DNA from: Clostridia bacterium
GTDB lineage: Bacteria > Bacillota > Clostridia > Christensenellales > Maliibacteriaceae
Length of the DNA stretch: 15,661 nucleotides
Direction of reading: 5' to 3'
Assembly: GCA_017935825.1 (NCBI GenBank)
Contig: JAGBGW010000299.1
Coordinates: 1-15,661 of the forward strand
Shown: positions 1 to 5,969 of the stretch, one piece after another
Position numbering within the stretch: position 1 is the stretch's first letter
Layout of the letters: every line of letters starts with the position of its first letter
Program-made: the position numbers and the translations under genes
The notes under the pieces: generated by a model
The model's input: the letters and a program-made list of their open reading frames with translations, nothing else
The model's database searches: none
What the model was told of the DNA's origin: nothing

Positions 1-408
1 GGAATCCATGCGGTCCTTCAGACCCACCAGTTCAAGCAGTTCTTCTGCACGCTTTCTTGCTTCTGCCTTGGGTACGCCTGCGATCTCCATGGGGAAGCAG
101 ACGTTTTTGATGGCTTTCTTCTGCGACAGAAGGTTGAATCCCTGAAAGATCATGCCGATCTGCTGACGAGCCTTCAAAAGTTCTTTGTGGGTCAGCGTGC
201 CCAGGTCCTGACCGTCAAAGATGACGCGGCCTTCGGTGGGACGTTCCAAAAAGTTGATGCAGCGTACCAGCGTGGATTTACCTGCGCCGCTCAAGCCGAT
301 GATGCCGAAGATGTCGCCGTCTTCGATGGTCAGATTGATGTTCTTGATCGCTTCGATCGGCCCTGCTGCAACTTGATATGTTTTACCAAGATTTTCAAGT
401 TGGATCAT
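1..408 (-). CDS. metN: Methionine ABC transporter ATP-binding protein MetN (3' part beyond window)
   Basis: ATPase subunit of a MetNIQ-type importer for methionine, working on the cytoplasmic face of the membrane. The 136 visible residues are the N-terminal part of an ABC ATPase: Walker A GLSGAGKS at residues 38-45, followed by TLVRCINFLERPTEG, and the Q-loop MIFQGFNLL around residue 89. The GIIGLSGAGKSTLVRCIN context is typical of MetN rather than of generic amino acid ATPases. The signature motif, Walker B and the C-terminal NIL domain lie off the left edge. The start is ATG at 408-406, with a perfect AGGAGG at 415-420 and a 6-nt spacer. A Met-rich leader ORF and a terminator precede it, which independently supports a methionine-related role. 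metI and metQ would be expected further left but cannot be seen. Confidence 0.9.
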   Translation of the reverse strand, partial: MIQLENLGKTYQVAAGPIEAIKNINLTIEDGDIFGIIGLSGAGKSTLVRCINFLERPTEGRVIFDGQDLGTLTHKELLKARQQIGMIFQGFNLLSQKKAIKNVCFPMEIAGVPKAEARKRAEELLELVGLKDRMDS

Positions 409-440
409 GCGTTTCCTCCTGTAAGATTTCCCGATGAAAG

Positions 441-469
441 AAAAAGGCGGGAAGCCGGTGCTTCCCGCC
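441..469 (-). terminator. Intrinsic terminator (attenuator) in the metN leader
   Basis: Read on the minus strand, a perfect 9-bp stem (GGCGGGAAG at 469-461 with CTTCCCGCC at 454-446) and a 6-nt loop are followed directly by TTTTT C TTT. It sits about 20 nt before the metN Shine-Dalgarno and downstream of the leader ORF stop codon. It would therefore end transcription before metN unless prevented, as expected of an attenuator. Confidence 0.88.
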
Positions 470-542
470 GCAGTAAAATCGGTAATCAGACCGGGTAAAA
501 TGCTCTACCCGTTATCCTCTATCGGAATATGCCACGGAAAGC
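460..542 (-). promoter_or_regulatory. Candidate antiterminator pairing in the metN leader
   Basis: The RNA segment GCUUUCCG (plus-strand positions 542-535, codons 38-41 of the leader ORF) can pair over 8 bp, with one U-G wobble, with CGGGAAGC (467-460). The latter is most of the 5' arm of the terminator. A second hairpin, CGGGTA/TACCCG (506-511 with 492-497), starts right after the leader stop codon and would be enclosed by the long-range helix. The two folds are mutually exclusive with the terminator in the usual attenuator logic. The pairing was found by eye; no energies were calculated. Confidence 0.5.
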
Positions 543-655
543 TCGGTTTTTTCGGCAGCGCACATCATGCGCATGGTCATCATCATGCACATCATGTCCA
601 TAGTCATCATGGTTGCTGCAAACTTCATGCTTTTCGTGATCCTTTCCTCAAGCAT
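512..655 (-). CDS. Methionine-rich leader peptide (47 aa) controlling metN
   Basis: A short ORF starts at ATG 655-653 and ends at TAA 514-512. GGAGGAG lies 3 nt before the start codon (GGAGGAGCAATG), a strong ribosome binding site. The peptide begins MLEERITKSMKF and has 13 Met in 47 residues. Eleven of the sixteen codons 16-31 are ATG, including the runs MM, MM, MMM and MM. This is the pattern of a ribosome-stalling leader: shortage of Met-tRNA should halt the ribosome in this stretch. A sigma-A-like promoter lies about 30 nt upstream and an intrinsic terminator lies downstream, before metN. I do not know a named family for it. The alternative is a small Met/Cys-rich metal-binding protein, which is less likely given its position. 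Confidence 0.8.
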   Translation of the reverse strand: MLEERITKSMKFAATMMTMDMMCMMMTMRMMCAAEKTELSVAYSDRG

Positions 656-685
656 TGCTCCTCCATAAAGAAGGAACATGTGTTA

Positions 686-714
686 CTTATACACTCTTCA
701 TGGCTTTTTGTCAA
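686..714 (-). promoter_or_regulatory. Promoter of the metN leader transcript
   Basis: On the minus strand there is a perfect -35 TTGACA (714-709), a 17-nt spacer and -10 TATAAG (691-686). Transcription should start near 679, giving a leader of about 270 nt before metN. It is divergent from the pst operon. Confidence 0.8.
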
Positions 715-768
715 GAGGTTTTTGTTAAATGCATTAGCGTAGTAAAGAAAATCGACCTTCGATCAGTT

Positions 769-833
769 TTAACATTCATAGACAAAGATTTTACAGAAAC
801 AGGATTTTGGATTTAACATGCTGCTTTTACAAT
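769..833 (+). promoter_or_regulatory. Candidate PhoP-box-like repeats and pst promoter
   Basis: Copies of TTWACA occur at 769-774 (TTAACA), 790-795 (TTTACA), 813-818 (TTAACA) and 826-831 (TTTACA), with a weaker TAGACA at 779-784. Bacillus PhoP boxes are repeats of TT(A/C/T)A(C/T)A spaced by about 5 bp; the first three copies fit this (start-to-start 10 and 11 nt), the others are further apart. TACAAT at 828-833 is a possible -10 with a poor -35, as is common for activator-dependent promoters. The location upstream of pstS supports phosphate control; this is inference from a degenerate motif. Confidence 0.4.
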
Positions 834-841
834 CCAAATCG

Positions 842-858
842 TGCGGAGGCGATCCGCA
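842..858 (+). other. Small stem-loop in the pstS 5' untranslated region
   Basis: TGCGGA (842-847) and TCCGCA (853-858) form a 6-bp stem with the 5-nt loop GGCGA. If the TACAAT at 828-833 is the -10, this hairpin lies at the very 5' end of the pst mRNA and ends about 14 nt before the pstS Shine-Dalgarno (GAAGGAG), where it could protect the transcript. Confidence 0.35.
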
Positions 859-885
859 ACGAGGAAAAAAGAAGGAGTACACTTT

Positions 886-1734
886 ATGAAAAAGACAATG
901 GCAATGATCCTTGCAGCAGCACTTTTGCTCAGCGCATTTGTCGGCTGCGGCAAAACGTCCGACGCGATCCATGTGGTATCCCGTGAAGATGGCTCGGGTA
1001 CCCGCGGCGCATTTATCGAGCTGTTCGGCATCGAGCAGAAGAATGAAGCTGGCGAAAAAATCGACCATACCACCGATATGGCAGAGATTACCAACTCCAC
1101 CTCCGTTATGCTCACCACCGTGGCAGGGGATGAAAATGCAATCGGCTATGTGTCCATGGGTTCGCTCAACGACACGGTCAAAGCCGTCACCATCGATGGC
1201 GTAGAAGCCACCGTTGAAAACGTGAAAAACGGCACTTATGCCGTCAGCCGCCCCTTCAACATCGCAACAAAGGGCGAGGCAACGGGCGCAGCTGCTGATT
1301 TCATCAGCTTTATCCTGAGCGCACAGGGTGCAGCCATCATCGAAGAGGCAGGCTACATTGCAGTGGGTGACGGCGAAAACTACACGCCCTCCAATGCATC
1401 GGGTACCATCACCGTCAGCGGTTCTTCTTCCGTCACCCCCGTCATGGAGGCTTTGAAAGAAGCATACGAAGCGCTGAATCACAATGTCACCATCGAACTT
1501 CAACAGAGCGATTCCACCACGGGCATGAACGATGCCACGGAAGGTCTCAGCGATATCGGCATGGCATCCCGTGAACTGAAAGAGGAAGAACTTGCAGCAG
1601 GTCTTGTCCCCACCGTCATTGCAATGGATGGCATTGCAGTCATCGTAAATTCGCAGAATGCCGTCGATGACCTGACACAGGAACAGGTTCGCGATATTTA
1701 CATGGGACAGGTAACCGACTGGAACACTCTGTAA
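886..1734 (+). CDS. pstS: Phosphate-binding lipoprotein PstS with permuted halves
   Basis: Extracellular phosphate receptor of the Pst ABC transporter, anchored as a lipoprotein. Residues 1-20 are a signal peptide (MKK, then a hydrophobic core) ending in the lipobox FVGC with the lipidated Cys21. Phosphate-contact motifs are present: SREDGSGTR at 32-40, SGSSSVTP at 178-185 and QQSDS near 207-210. In ordinary PstS the SGSSSVTP half comes first and the SREDGSGTR half second; here the order is reversed. The protein ends at DWNTL, where a canonical protein would run on into the SREDGSGTR half. At 282 aa the length is normal, so both halves are complete. I recall similar permuted proteins in Clostridia but cannot verify this here. 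The start ATG at 886 has AAGGAG 7 nt upstream; an in-frame start further up lacks one. First gene of pstSCAB-phoU. Confidence 0.9.
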   Translation: MKKTMAMILAAALLLSAFVGCGKTSDAIHVVSREDGSGTRGAFIELFGIEQKNEAGEKIDHTTDMAEITNSTSVMLTTVAGDENAIGYVSMGSLNDTVKAVTIDGVEATVENVKNGTYAVSRPFNIATKGEATGAAADFISFILSAQGAAIIEEAGYIAVGDGENYTPSNASGTITVSGSSSVTPVMEALKEAYEALNHNVTIELQQSDSTTGMNDATEGLSDIGMASRELKEEELAAGLVPTVIAMDGIAVIVNSQNAVDDLTQEQVRDIYMGQVTDWNTL

Positions 1735-1740
1735 AATAAG

Positions 1741-1782
1741 TACACATCGGCGCAGGAGCTTTCCTGCGCCCTATGCTGTGTA
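1741..1782 (+). other. Stable stem-loop between pstS and pstC
   Basis: A perfect 9-bp stem GGCGCAGGA (1749-1757) / TCCTGCGCC (1762-1770) with a GCTT loop is flanked by a second helix, TACACA (1741-1746) / TGTGTA (1777-1782). No U-run follows, so it is not a standard terminator. Such hairpins after the binding-protein gene commonly protect the upstream mRNA or reduce read-through, giving more PstS than membrane subunits; that role is inferred here. Confidence 0.7.
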
Positions 1783-1803
1783 AAAACGAGGAGAAAACGA
1801 TCT

Positions 1804-2652
1804 GTGACAAAGATAAAGGAAGCGATGATGCGCGCAGTTTTCGCACTGCTTGCCAGTGTAAGTGCCCTTTGCGTCGTGCTCATCTGCGTGTTTTTGTTTG
1901 CCAACGGCATTCCTGCGATGACAAAAATCGGCGTGCCCGATTTTCTTTTGGGCACCACCTGGCGCCCCGGCAACGATATCTACGGCATCTTTCCCATGAT
2001 CCTTGCAAGCATCTACGTAAGTGCAGGTGCAATGATCATCGGCGTTCCTTTGGGAATTTTATGCGCCGTGTATCTTGCGTATTTCTGCCCCAAGAAGGTG
2101 TACCGTGTGCTCAAACCCATGACGGAACTGCTCTCGGGCGTGCCGTCCATCGTATACGGCTTTTTTGCACTGGTGGTATTGGTACCTGCCATGCGTGTGC
2201 TTTTCGGCGCGGGCAAAAGCCTGCTTACGGCATGCATCCTGCTTGGGATCATGATCCTTCCCACCATCATTTCCGTGACGGAATCCGCGCTTTTGGCGGC
2301 GCCCAAAACCTACTATGAAGGTGCGCTGGCACTTGGCGCAAGCCACGAACAAAGCGTATTTCGCGCTGTATTGCCTGCCGCAAAATCAGGTATTTCTGCG
2401 GCCATCATGTTGGGCATCGGCCGCGCCATCGGCGAAACCACCGCGGTTGCAATGGTAGTGGGCAACCAGCCCGTGGTACCGGGAAGTCTTCTTCAAGGCG
2501 CACGCACATTGACCACCAACATTGTACTTGAAATGGGTTATGCGGCAGGTCTGCATCGCGAGGCATTGATCGCAACGGCGGTGGTGCTGTTTGTGCTGGT
2601 GCTGCTGATCAATCTTTCATTTTCTCTTTTCAAAAGAAGGGATCAGGCATGA
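1804..2652 (+). CDS. pstC: Phosphate ABC transporter permease PstC
   Basis: One of the two membrane subunits forming the phosphate channel of PstSCAB. The 282-residue protein has about six hydrophobic helices, the first at roughly residues 11-35. The conserved PSIVYGFF stretch lies at 114-121 and the cytoplasmic coupling loop (EGALALGAS...FRAVLPAAKSGI) at about 172-197; this loop docks onto PstB. The start is GTG at 1804, chosen because GAGGAG (1788-1793) precedes it at a 10-nt distance and no better start gives a complete first helix. Its last codons overlap the pstA start by ATGA, which suggests translational coupling. It is separated from pstS by a stem-loop. Confidence 0.93.
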   Translation: MTKIKEAMMRAVFALLASVSALCVVLICVFLFANGIPAMTKIGVPDFLLGTTWRPGNDIYGIFPMILASIYVSAGAMIIGVPLGILCAVYLAYFCPKKVYRVLKPMTELLSGVPSIVYGFFALVVLVPAMRVLFGAGKSLLTACILLGIMILPTIISVTESALLAAPKTYYEGALALGASHEQSVFRAVLPAAKSGISAAIMLGIGRAIGETTAVAMVVGNQPVVPGSLLQGARTLTTNIVLEMGYAAGLHREALIATAVVLFVLVLLINLSFSLFKRRDQA

Positions 2653-3491
2653 AACAGAAAAAAAGAAACGATTTTTCTTCCGCTGCTTTGCGCGTGGCGG
2701 TCAAAACTTCTGCTCTGGTTTGTGTAGCGATCTTCCTTTTCATTGTGGGCTACATCCTTTTTATGGGTATTCCGCACCTGAATCGGGATTTGTTTGCATG
2801 GCAGTACACGTCACAAAACCTTTCCATGATGCCTGCCATCATCAATACATTGATCATGACGGTTCTGACACTTTTGATGGCGGCACCCGTGGGCATCGGC
2901 GCGGCGATCTACCTTGTGGAATATGCCCGTGCACAAAGCCTCCTTGTGCGCATCATCCGCACCACAACGCAGACTCTTTCAGGCATCCCGTCCATCGTGT
3001 ACGGCCTTTTTGGCTATCTGCTATTTAATGTGAAATTCGGCTGGAGCTATTCCATTTTGGGCGGTGCCATGACGCTTGCCATTATGGTGCTGCCGCTGAT
3101 CATCCGAACCACGGAAGAAGCACTGCTTGCGGTGCCTGAAAGCTATCGACAGGGCAGCTTCGGTCTTGGCGCAGGCAAGCTTCGCACCACCATGCAGGTG
3201 GTGCTGCCAAGTGCGGCATCGGGTGTGCTTTCGGGTGTGATCCTTGCCATCGGCCGCGTGGTGGGTGAGACAGCCGCACTGCTGTACACCGCAGGCACGG
3301 TAAGCGGACTTCCCGAAAATCTCCTGTCGTCGGGAAGAACGCTGGCAGTCCACATGCACGCATTGCTCAGTGAAGGTCTGTACATGCCCCAGGCGTATGC
3401 CACAGCGGTGGTACTGCTGGTCGTGGTGCTTTTGATCAATGCACTGAGCAGCTTTGCAGCAAAAAAGATGACGAAAGGGAAAAATGTATGA
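2649..3491 (+). CDS. pstA: Phosphate ABC transporter permease PstA
   Basis: Second membrane subunit of the phosphate importer and partner of PstC. The 280-residue protein has a charged N-terminus (MKQKKRND), a first helix at about residues 20-40, the family motif TLSGIPSIVYGLFGYLLF at about 109-126, and the coupling loop GSFGLGAGKLRTTMQVVLP near 169-187. The last helix is near the C-terminus and is followed by a basic tail. It overlaps pstC by 4 nt (ATGA at 2649-2652) and pstB by 4 nt (3488-3491), so the three proteins are probably made in fixed proportion by coupled translation. Confidence 0.93.
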   Translation: MKQKKRNDFSSAALRVAVKTSALVCVAIFLFIVGYILFMGIPHLNRDLFAWQYTSQNLSMMPAIINTLIMTVLTLLMAAPVGIGAAIYLVEYARAQSLLVRIIRTTTQTLSGIPSIVYGLFGYLLFNVKFGWSYSILGGAMTLAIMVLPLIIRTTEEALLAVPESYRQGSFGLGAGKLRTTMQVVLPSAASGVLSGVILAIGRVVGETAALLYTAGTVSGLPENLLSSGRTLAVHMHALLSEGLYMPQAYATAVVLLVVVLLINALSSFAAKKMTKGKNV

Positions 3492-4240
3492 CGGCAAAGT
3501 TTGAAACGGAAAACCTGCATCTTTACTACGGTGATTTTCATGCACTCAAAGGCATCAGCCTTCCCATCGCAGAACATGAGATCACCGCATTGATCGGTCC
3601 TTCGGGCTGCGGCAAGTCCACGCTTTTGAAAAGCCTCAACCGCATGAATGACCTTGTGCCCAATTGCCGTATCGAAGGGCGCATCGCGCTGGACGGGCAG
3701 GATATCTATGGTGATACCGACGTCTACGACCTGCGCCGCCGTGTGGGCATGGTGTTCCAGAAGGCAAATCCCTTCCCCATGAGCATTTACGACAATATTG
3801 CATATGGCCCAAGGACCCACGGCATCCGAAAACGTGCCAAGCTGGACGAACTTGTGGAGGAAGCACTTCGCGCGGCATTCATCTGGGATGAGGTGAAGGA
3901 CGACTTAAAGAAAAGCGCGCTGGCACTTTCGGGCGGTCAGCAGCAGAGACTTTGCATCGCCCGTGCTTTGGCAGTGAAACCCGAAGTACTTTTGATGGAC
4001 GAACCCACCTCCGCCCTTGACCCCATCTCCACGGGAAAGATCGAAGATCTGGCATTTGAACTGAAGAAAAACTATACCATCGCCATCGTCACCCACAACA
4101 TGCAGCAGGCACAGCGCATTGCGGATAAGACCGCGTTTTTCCTTTTGGGTGAACTGGTGGAATTCGACGATACGCAAAAGATGTTCCACATGCCCCGCGA
4201 CAAGCGGACGGAAGACTATATTACAGGGAGGTTTGGCTGA
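3488..4240 (+). CDS. pstB: Phosphate ABC transporter ATP-binding protein PstB
   Basis: ATPase that drives phosphate import through PstCA. At 250 aa it has the usual PstB length. Motifs in order: Walker A GPSGCGKST at residues 37-45, Q-loop Gln91 followed by the PstB hallmark NPFPMSIYDNIAYGPR, signature LSGGQQQR at 147-154, Walker B VLLMDEP at 167-173 and switch His203 (VTHNM). The C-terminus TEDYITGRFG is also typical. All catalytic residues are present. The ATG start lies inside the pstA stop region (ATGA overlap). phoU follows one nucleotide after its stop codon. Confidence 0.96.
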   Translation: MTAKFETENLHLYYGDFHALKGISLPIAEHEITALIGPSGCGKSTLLKSLNRMNDLVPNCRIEGRIALDGQDIYGDTDVYDLRRRVGMVFQKANPFPMSIYDNIAYGPRTHGIRKRAKLDELVEEALRAAFIWDEVKDDLKKSALALSGGQQQRLCIARALAVKPEVLLMDEPTSALDPISTGKIEDLAFELKKNYTIAIVTHNMQQAQRIADKTAFFLLGELVEFDDTQKMFHMPRDKRTEDYITGRFG

Positions 4241-4241
4241 T

Positions 4242-4904
4242 ATGGTGCACAATATGGATCGGCAATTGCAGTCGCTGGATGGGCGATTGATCGCACTTGG
4301 CGGATGCTGCTGCGAAATTATCGAAAGCGCGGCGCAGACACTGCACGATCAGGGCGATACACAGATACAAAAAGTATTTGAACTGGATGAGCGGATCGAT
4401 CATCAGGCGATGGAAATCCAGCAGTACTGCATGTATCTGATGCTGATGCGCACCCCTGTGGCAAGCGACCTTCGCAGCGTGACCGCCGCCATGCACATGG
4501 CACAGGACATGGAACGCATCGGCGATCAGGCGGCAGATTTGACCCAGATCGTCCGCTTTGTGGATGTGCAGGCGTTTACGGGTGCAACGAATATTCTGCA
4601 AATGGCGGAAAAGACCACGGATATGGTGCGCCTTGCCATGGATTCTTATCTGTATAACGATGCGGCAAAAGCACAGGCGGTCATACAAATGGACGACGAG
4701 GTGGATGCGCTTTTCACCCGTGTACGGCAGGAATTGATCGATCTGATCGCCCGCGATACACAGCAGGCGGCATCCTGTATGGATTTTCTGATGATCGCAA
4801 AGTACTTCGAGCGCATCGGTGACCATGCACAGAATATTGCCGATTGGGTGCTGTACGTTCTGCAGGGCGAATTGCCTGCGCGTGACGACACACGGCAAAA
4901 ATAA
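4242..4904 (+). CDS. phoU: Phosphate transport/signalling regulator PhoU
   Basis: PhoU links PstSCAB activity to the PhoR/PhoP-type two-component system and limits phosphate uptake. The 220-residue all-helical protein carries two PhoU repeats, each with the metal-binding E-R-x-x-D motif: MERIGDQAADL (E91, D95) and FERIGDHAQNI (E190, D194). The ATG at 4242 is chosen because GGGAGG at 4226-4231 precedes it at a 10-nt distance. The frame is open further upstream inside pstB, but without a site. A second ATG at 4254 is possible. Last gene of the operon, followed by an intrinsic terminator. A run of three Cys near residues 22-24 is unusual for the family. Confidence 0.93.
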   Translation: MVHNMDRQLQSLDGRLIALGGCCCEIIESAAQTLHDQGDTQIQKVFELDERIDHQAMEIQQYCMYLMLMRTPVASDLRSVTAAMHMAQDMERIGDQAADLTQIVRFVDVQAFTGATNILQMAEKTTDMVRLAMDSYLYNDAAKAQAVIQMDDEVDALFTRVRQELIDLIARDTQQAASCMDFLMIAKYFERIGDHAQNIADWVLYVLQGELPARDDTRQK

Positions 4905-4912
4905 AAGAAAAA

Positions 4913-4948
4913 CTCGCAGAGACAAAATGCGTTTCTGCGAGCTTTTTT
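4913..4948 (+). terminator. Terminator of the pst-phoU operon
   Basis: An 8-bp stem CTCGCAGA (4913-4920) / TCTGCGAG (4934-4941) with a 13-nt loop is followed by C and six T. It begins 8 nt after the phoU stop codon. A-rich sequence on the 5' side gives weak activity on the other strand too, but no minus-strand gene needs it. Confidence 0.9.
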
Positions 4949-4949
4949 A

Positions 4950-4978
4950 TGTGCAAATGCCGCCGTTCGTGGTATGAT
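4950..4978 (+). promoter_or_regulatory. Promoter of the M28 peptidase/oxidoreductase pair
   Basis: Extended -10 element TGGTATGAT (TG at 4970-4971, TATGAT at 4973-4978), with a weak -35 TGTGCA (4950-4955) at a 17-nt spacing. It lies directly after the phoU terminator and 36 nt before the next start codon, so a separate transcription unit begins here. Confidence 0.6.
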
Positions 4979-5014
4979 ACAGATAAGATTTTGAAGAAAA
5001 AGAAGGAACCCTGT

Positions 5015-5956
5015 ATGAAGATCGAACAGGTTTTGCTGGATGCATATCAGGTGCGAAAGACAAAAGCGCAGAAGACCGTGTTTATTGAATATGTAAAAGG
5101 CCTCTGTGCAGAACATAATTTGCCCGTGAACGTGGAACAAAAAGGCTCCACCCGAAATATCGTCATCGGCGATGCGGATAATGCATCCGTCATCTTCGGT
5201 GCCCACTACGATACTTGTGCCAATATGGTGGTGCCGAACTTCATCACGCCGAAAAATTTTTTGGTGTGCATTTTGTATTCCTTCCTTTTGGCCGGTGTGC
5301 TCTTTGCCGTGGCGGTTGCCGCAGGTCTTGCGGTGGACATGCTTCTTTGGAAAGGTCTGTATTCTCCCGTCTTTTTGATCGTCCTTTGGTCGCTTTTGAT
5401 CTTGATGATGGCAGGCCCTGCCAATCCCCATACGGCAAACGACAATACTTCTGGCACGGCGACGGTTTTGCGCCTTGCACTGGAATTGCCCGAAGAATTG
5501 AGAGAAGACGTCTGCTTCGTCCTCTTTGACAAGGAAGAATTGGGACTCATCGGTTCGTCCTTCTTTGCATCGAAGCATAAGCAGGCGGCAAAAAATGCCT
5601 TCATGATCAATTTCGACTGTGTGGGCGATGGCGATGCACTGCTTTTCGTACCAAAAAAGAAGGCGTACAAAGCGGCAGAATATGAACTTTTGTGCGGCAT
5701 AGCACGGGAAGTCTGCGATTGCACAGGCAAGGAACTTCTTCCCTGCAAAAACGGACAGGCAATGTATCCATCCGATCAGGCCAATTTCCAAAAGGGCGTG
5801 GGTGTTGCATTCCTTCGCAAAAAGCGCTTCATCGGCTATTACATGAACCGCATCCATACCAAGCGTGACACCATCCTGCAAAAGGAAAACCTGGATGCAC
5901 TGGTTGCCATTTGCCGCAAATTCCTGGAAAATAAACCGCACCAAGCGGTAAGATAA
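5015..5956 (+). CDS. M28-type zinc metallopeptidase with membrane hairpin insertion
   Basis: Probable co-catalytic zinc aminopeptidase of the M28 family, acting at the membrane on unknown peptides. Ligand-like residues appear in family order: H64 in FGAHYDT, D143 in TANDNTSG, the catalytic pair E174/E175 in FDKEELGLIGS, D201 in INFDCVGDG and H281 in RIHTKRD. In ordinary M28 enzymes the first His and the bridging Asp are only about a dozen residues apart; here about 79 residues separate them, including two hydrophobic segments (about 82-108 and 116-134). A transmembrane hairpin is thus inserted beside the active site. No signal peptide. The start ATG at 5015 follows AAGGA at 5003-5007. An oxidoreductase gene follows after 13 nt, so the two are probably co-transcribed. 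The family is fairly certain; the substrate is unknown. Confidence 0.8.
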   Translation: MKIEQVLLDAYQVRKTKAQKTVFIEYVKGLCAEHNLPVNVEQKGSTRNIVIGDADNASVIFGAHYDTCANMVVPNFITPKNFLVCILYSFLLAGVLFAVAVAAGLAVDMLLWKGLYSPVFLIVLWSLLILMMAGPANPHTANDNTSGTATVLRLALELPEELREDVCFVLFDKEELGLIGSSFFASKHKQAAKNAFMINFDCVGDGDALLFVPKKKAYKAAEYELLCGIAREVCDCTGKELLPCKNGQAMYPSDQANFQKGVGVAFLRKKRFIGYYMNRIHTKRDTILQKENLDALVAICRKFLENKPHQAVR

Positions 5957-5969
5957 GGAGAAAATTCCC

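Noticed and set aside
409..680. SAM riboswitch or T-box upstream of metN
   Set aside because: The minus-strand leader shows no conserved T-box sequence (GGTGGNACCGCG-like) and no S-box core; the terminator is instead preceded by a translated Met-rich ORF.
434..742. Plus-strand ORF with a striking His-rich stretch (HHHAHHVHSHH), which might look like a metal-binding protein or a histidine leader peptide
   Set aside because: The His codons (CAT) are the antisense of the ATG codons in the Met leader on the minus strand. The ORF has no ribosome binding site, runs through the minus-strand terminator and promoter, and has no His-related gene downstream.
841..885. Upstream in-frame start for pstS
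   Set aside because: It would add basic residues before the lipoprotein signal peptide and cover the 5' UTR hairpin and the Shine-Dalgarno; ATG at 886 fits the signal peptide.
769..1503. 244-codon minus-strand frame antisense to pstS
   Set aside because: It ends inside the pst regulatory region, has no motif, and pstS has a signal peptide and phosphate-binding motifs on the other strand.
4119..4241. Long N-terminal extension of PhoU overlapping pstB
   Set aside because: The extension is an out-of-frame reading of the pstB C-terminus without a binding site; ATG at 4242 follows GGGAGG and gives the normal PhoU length.
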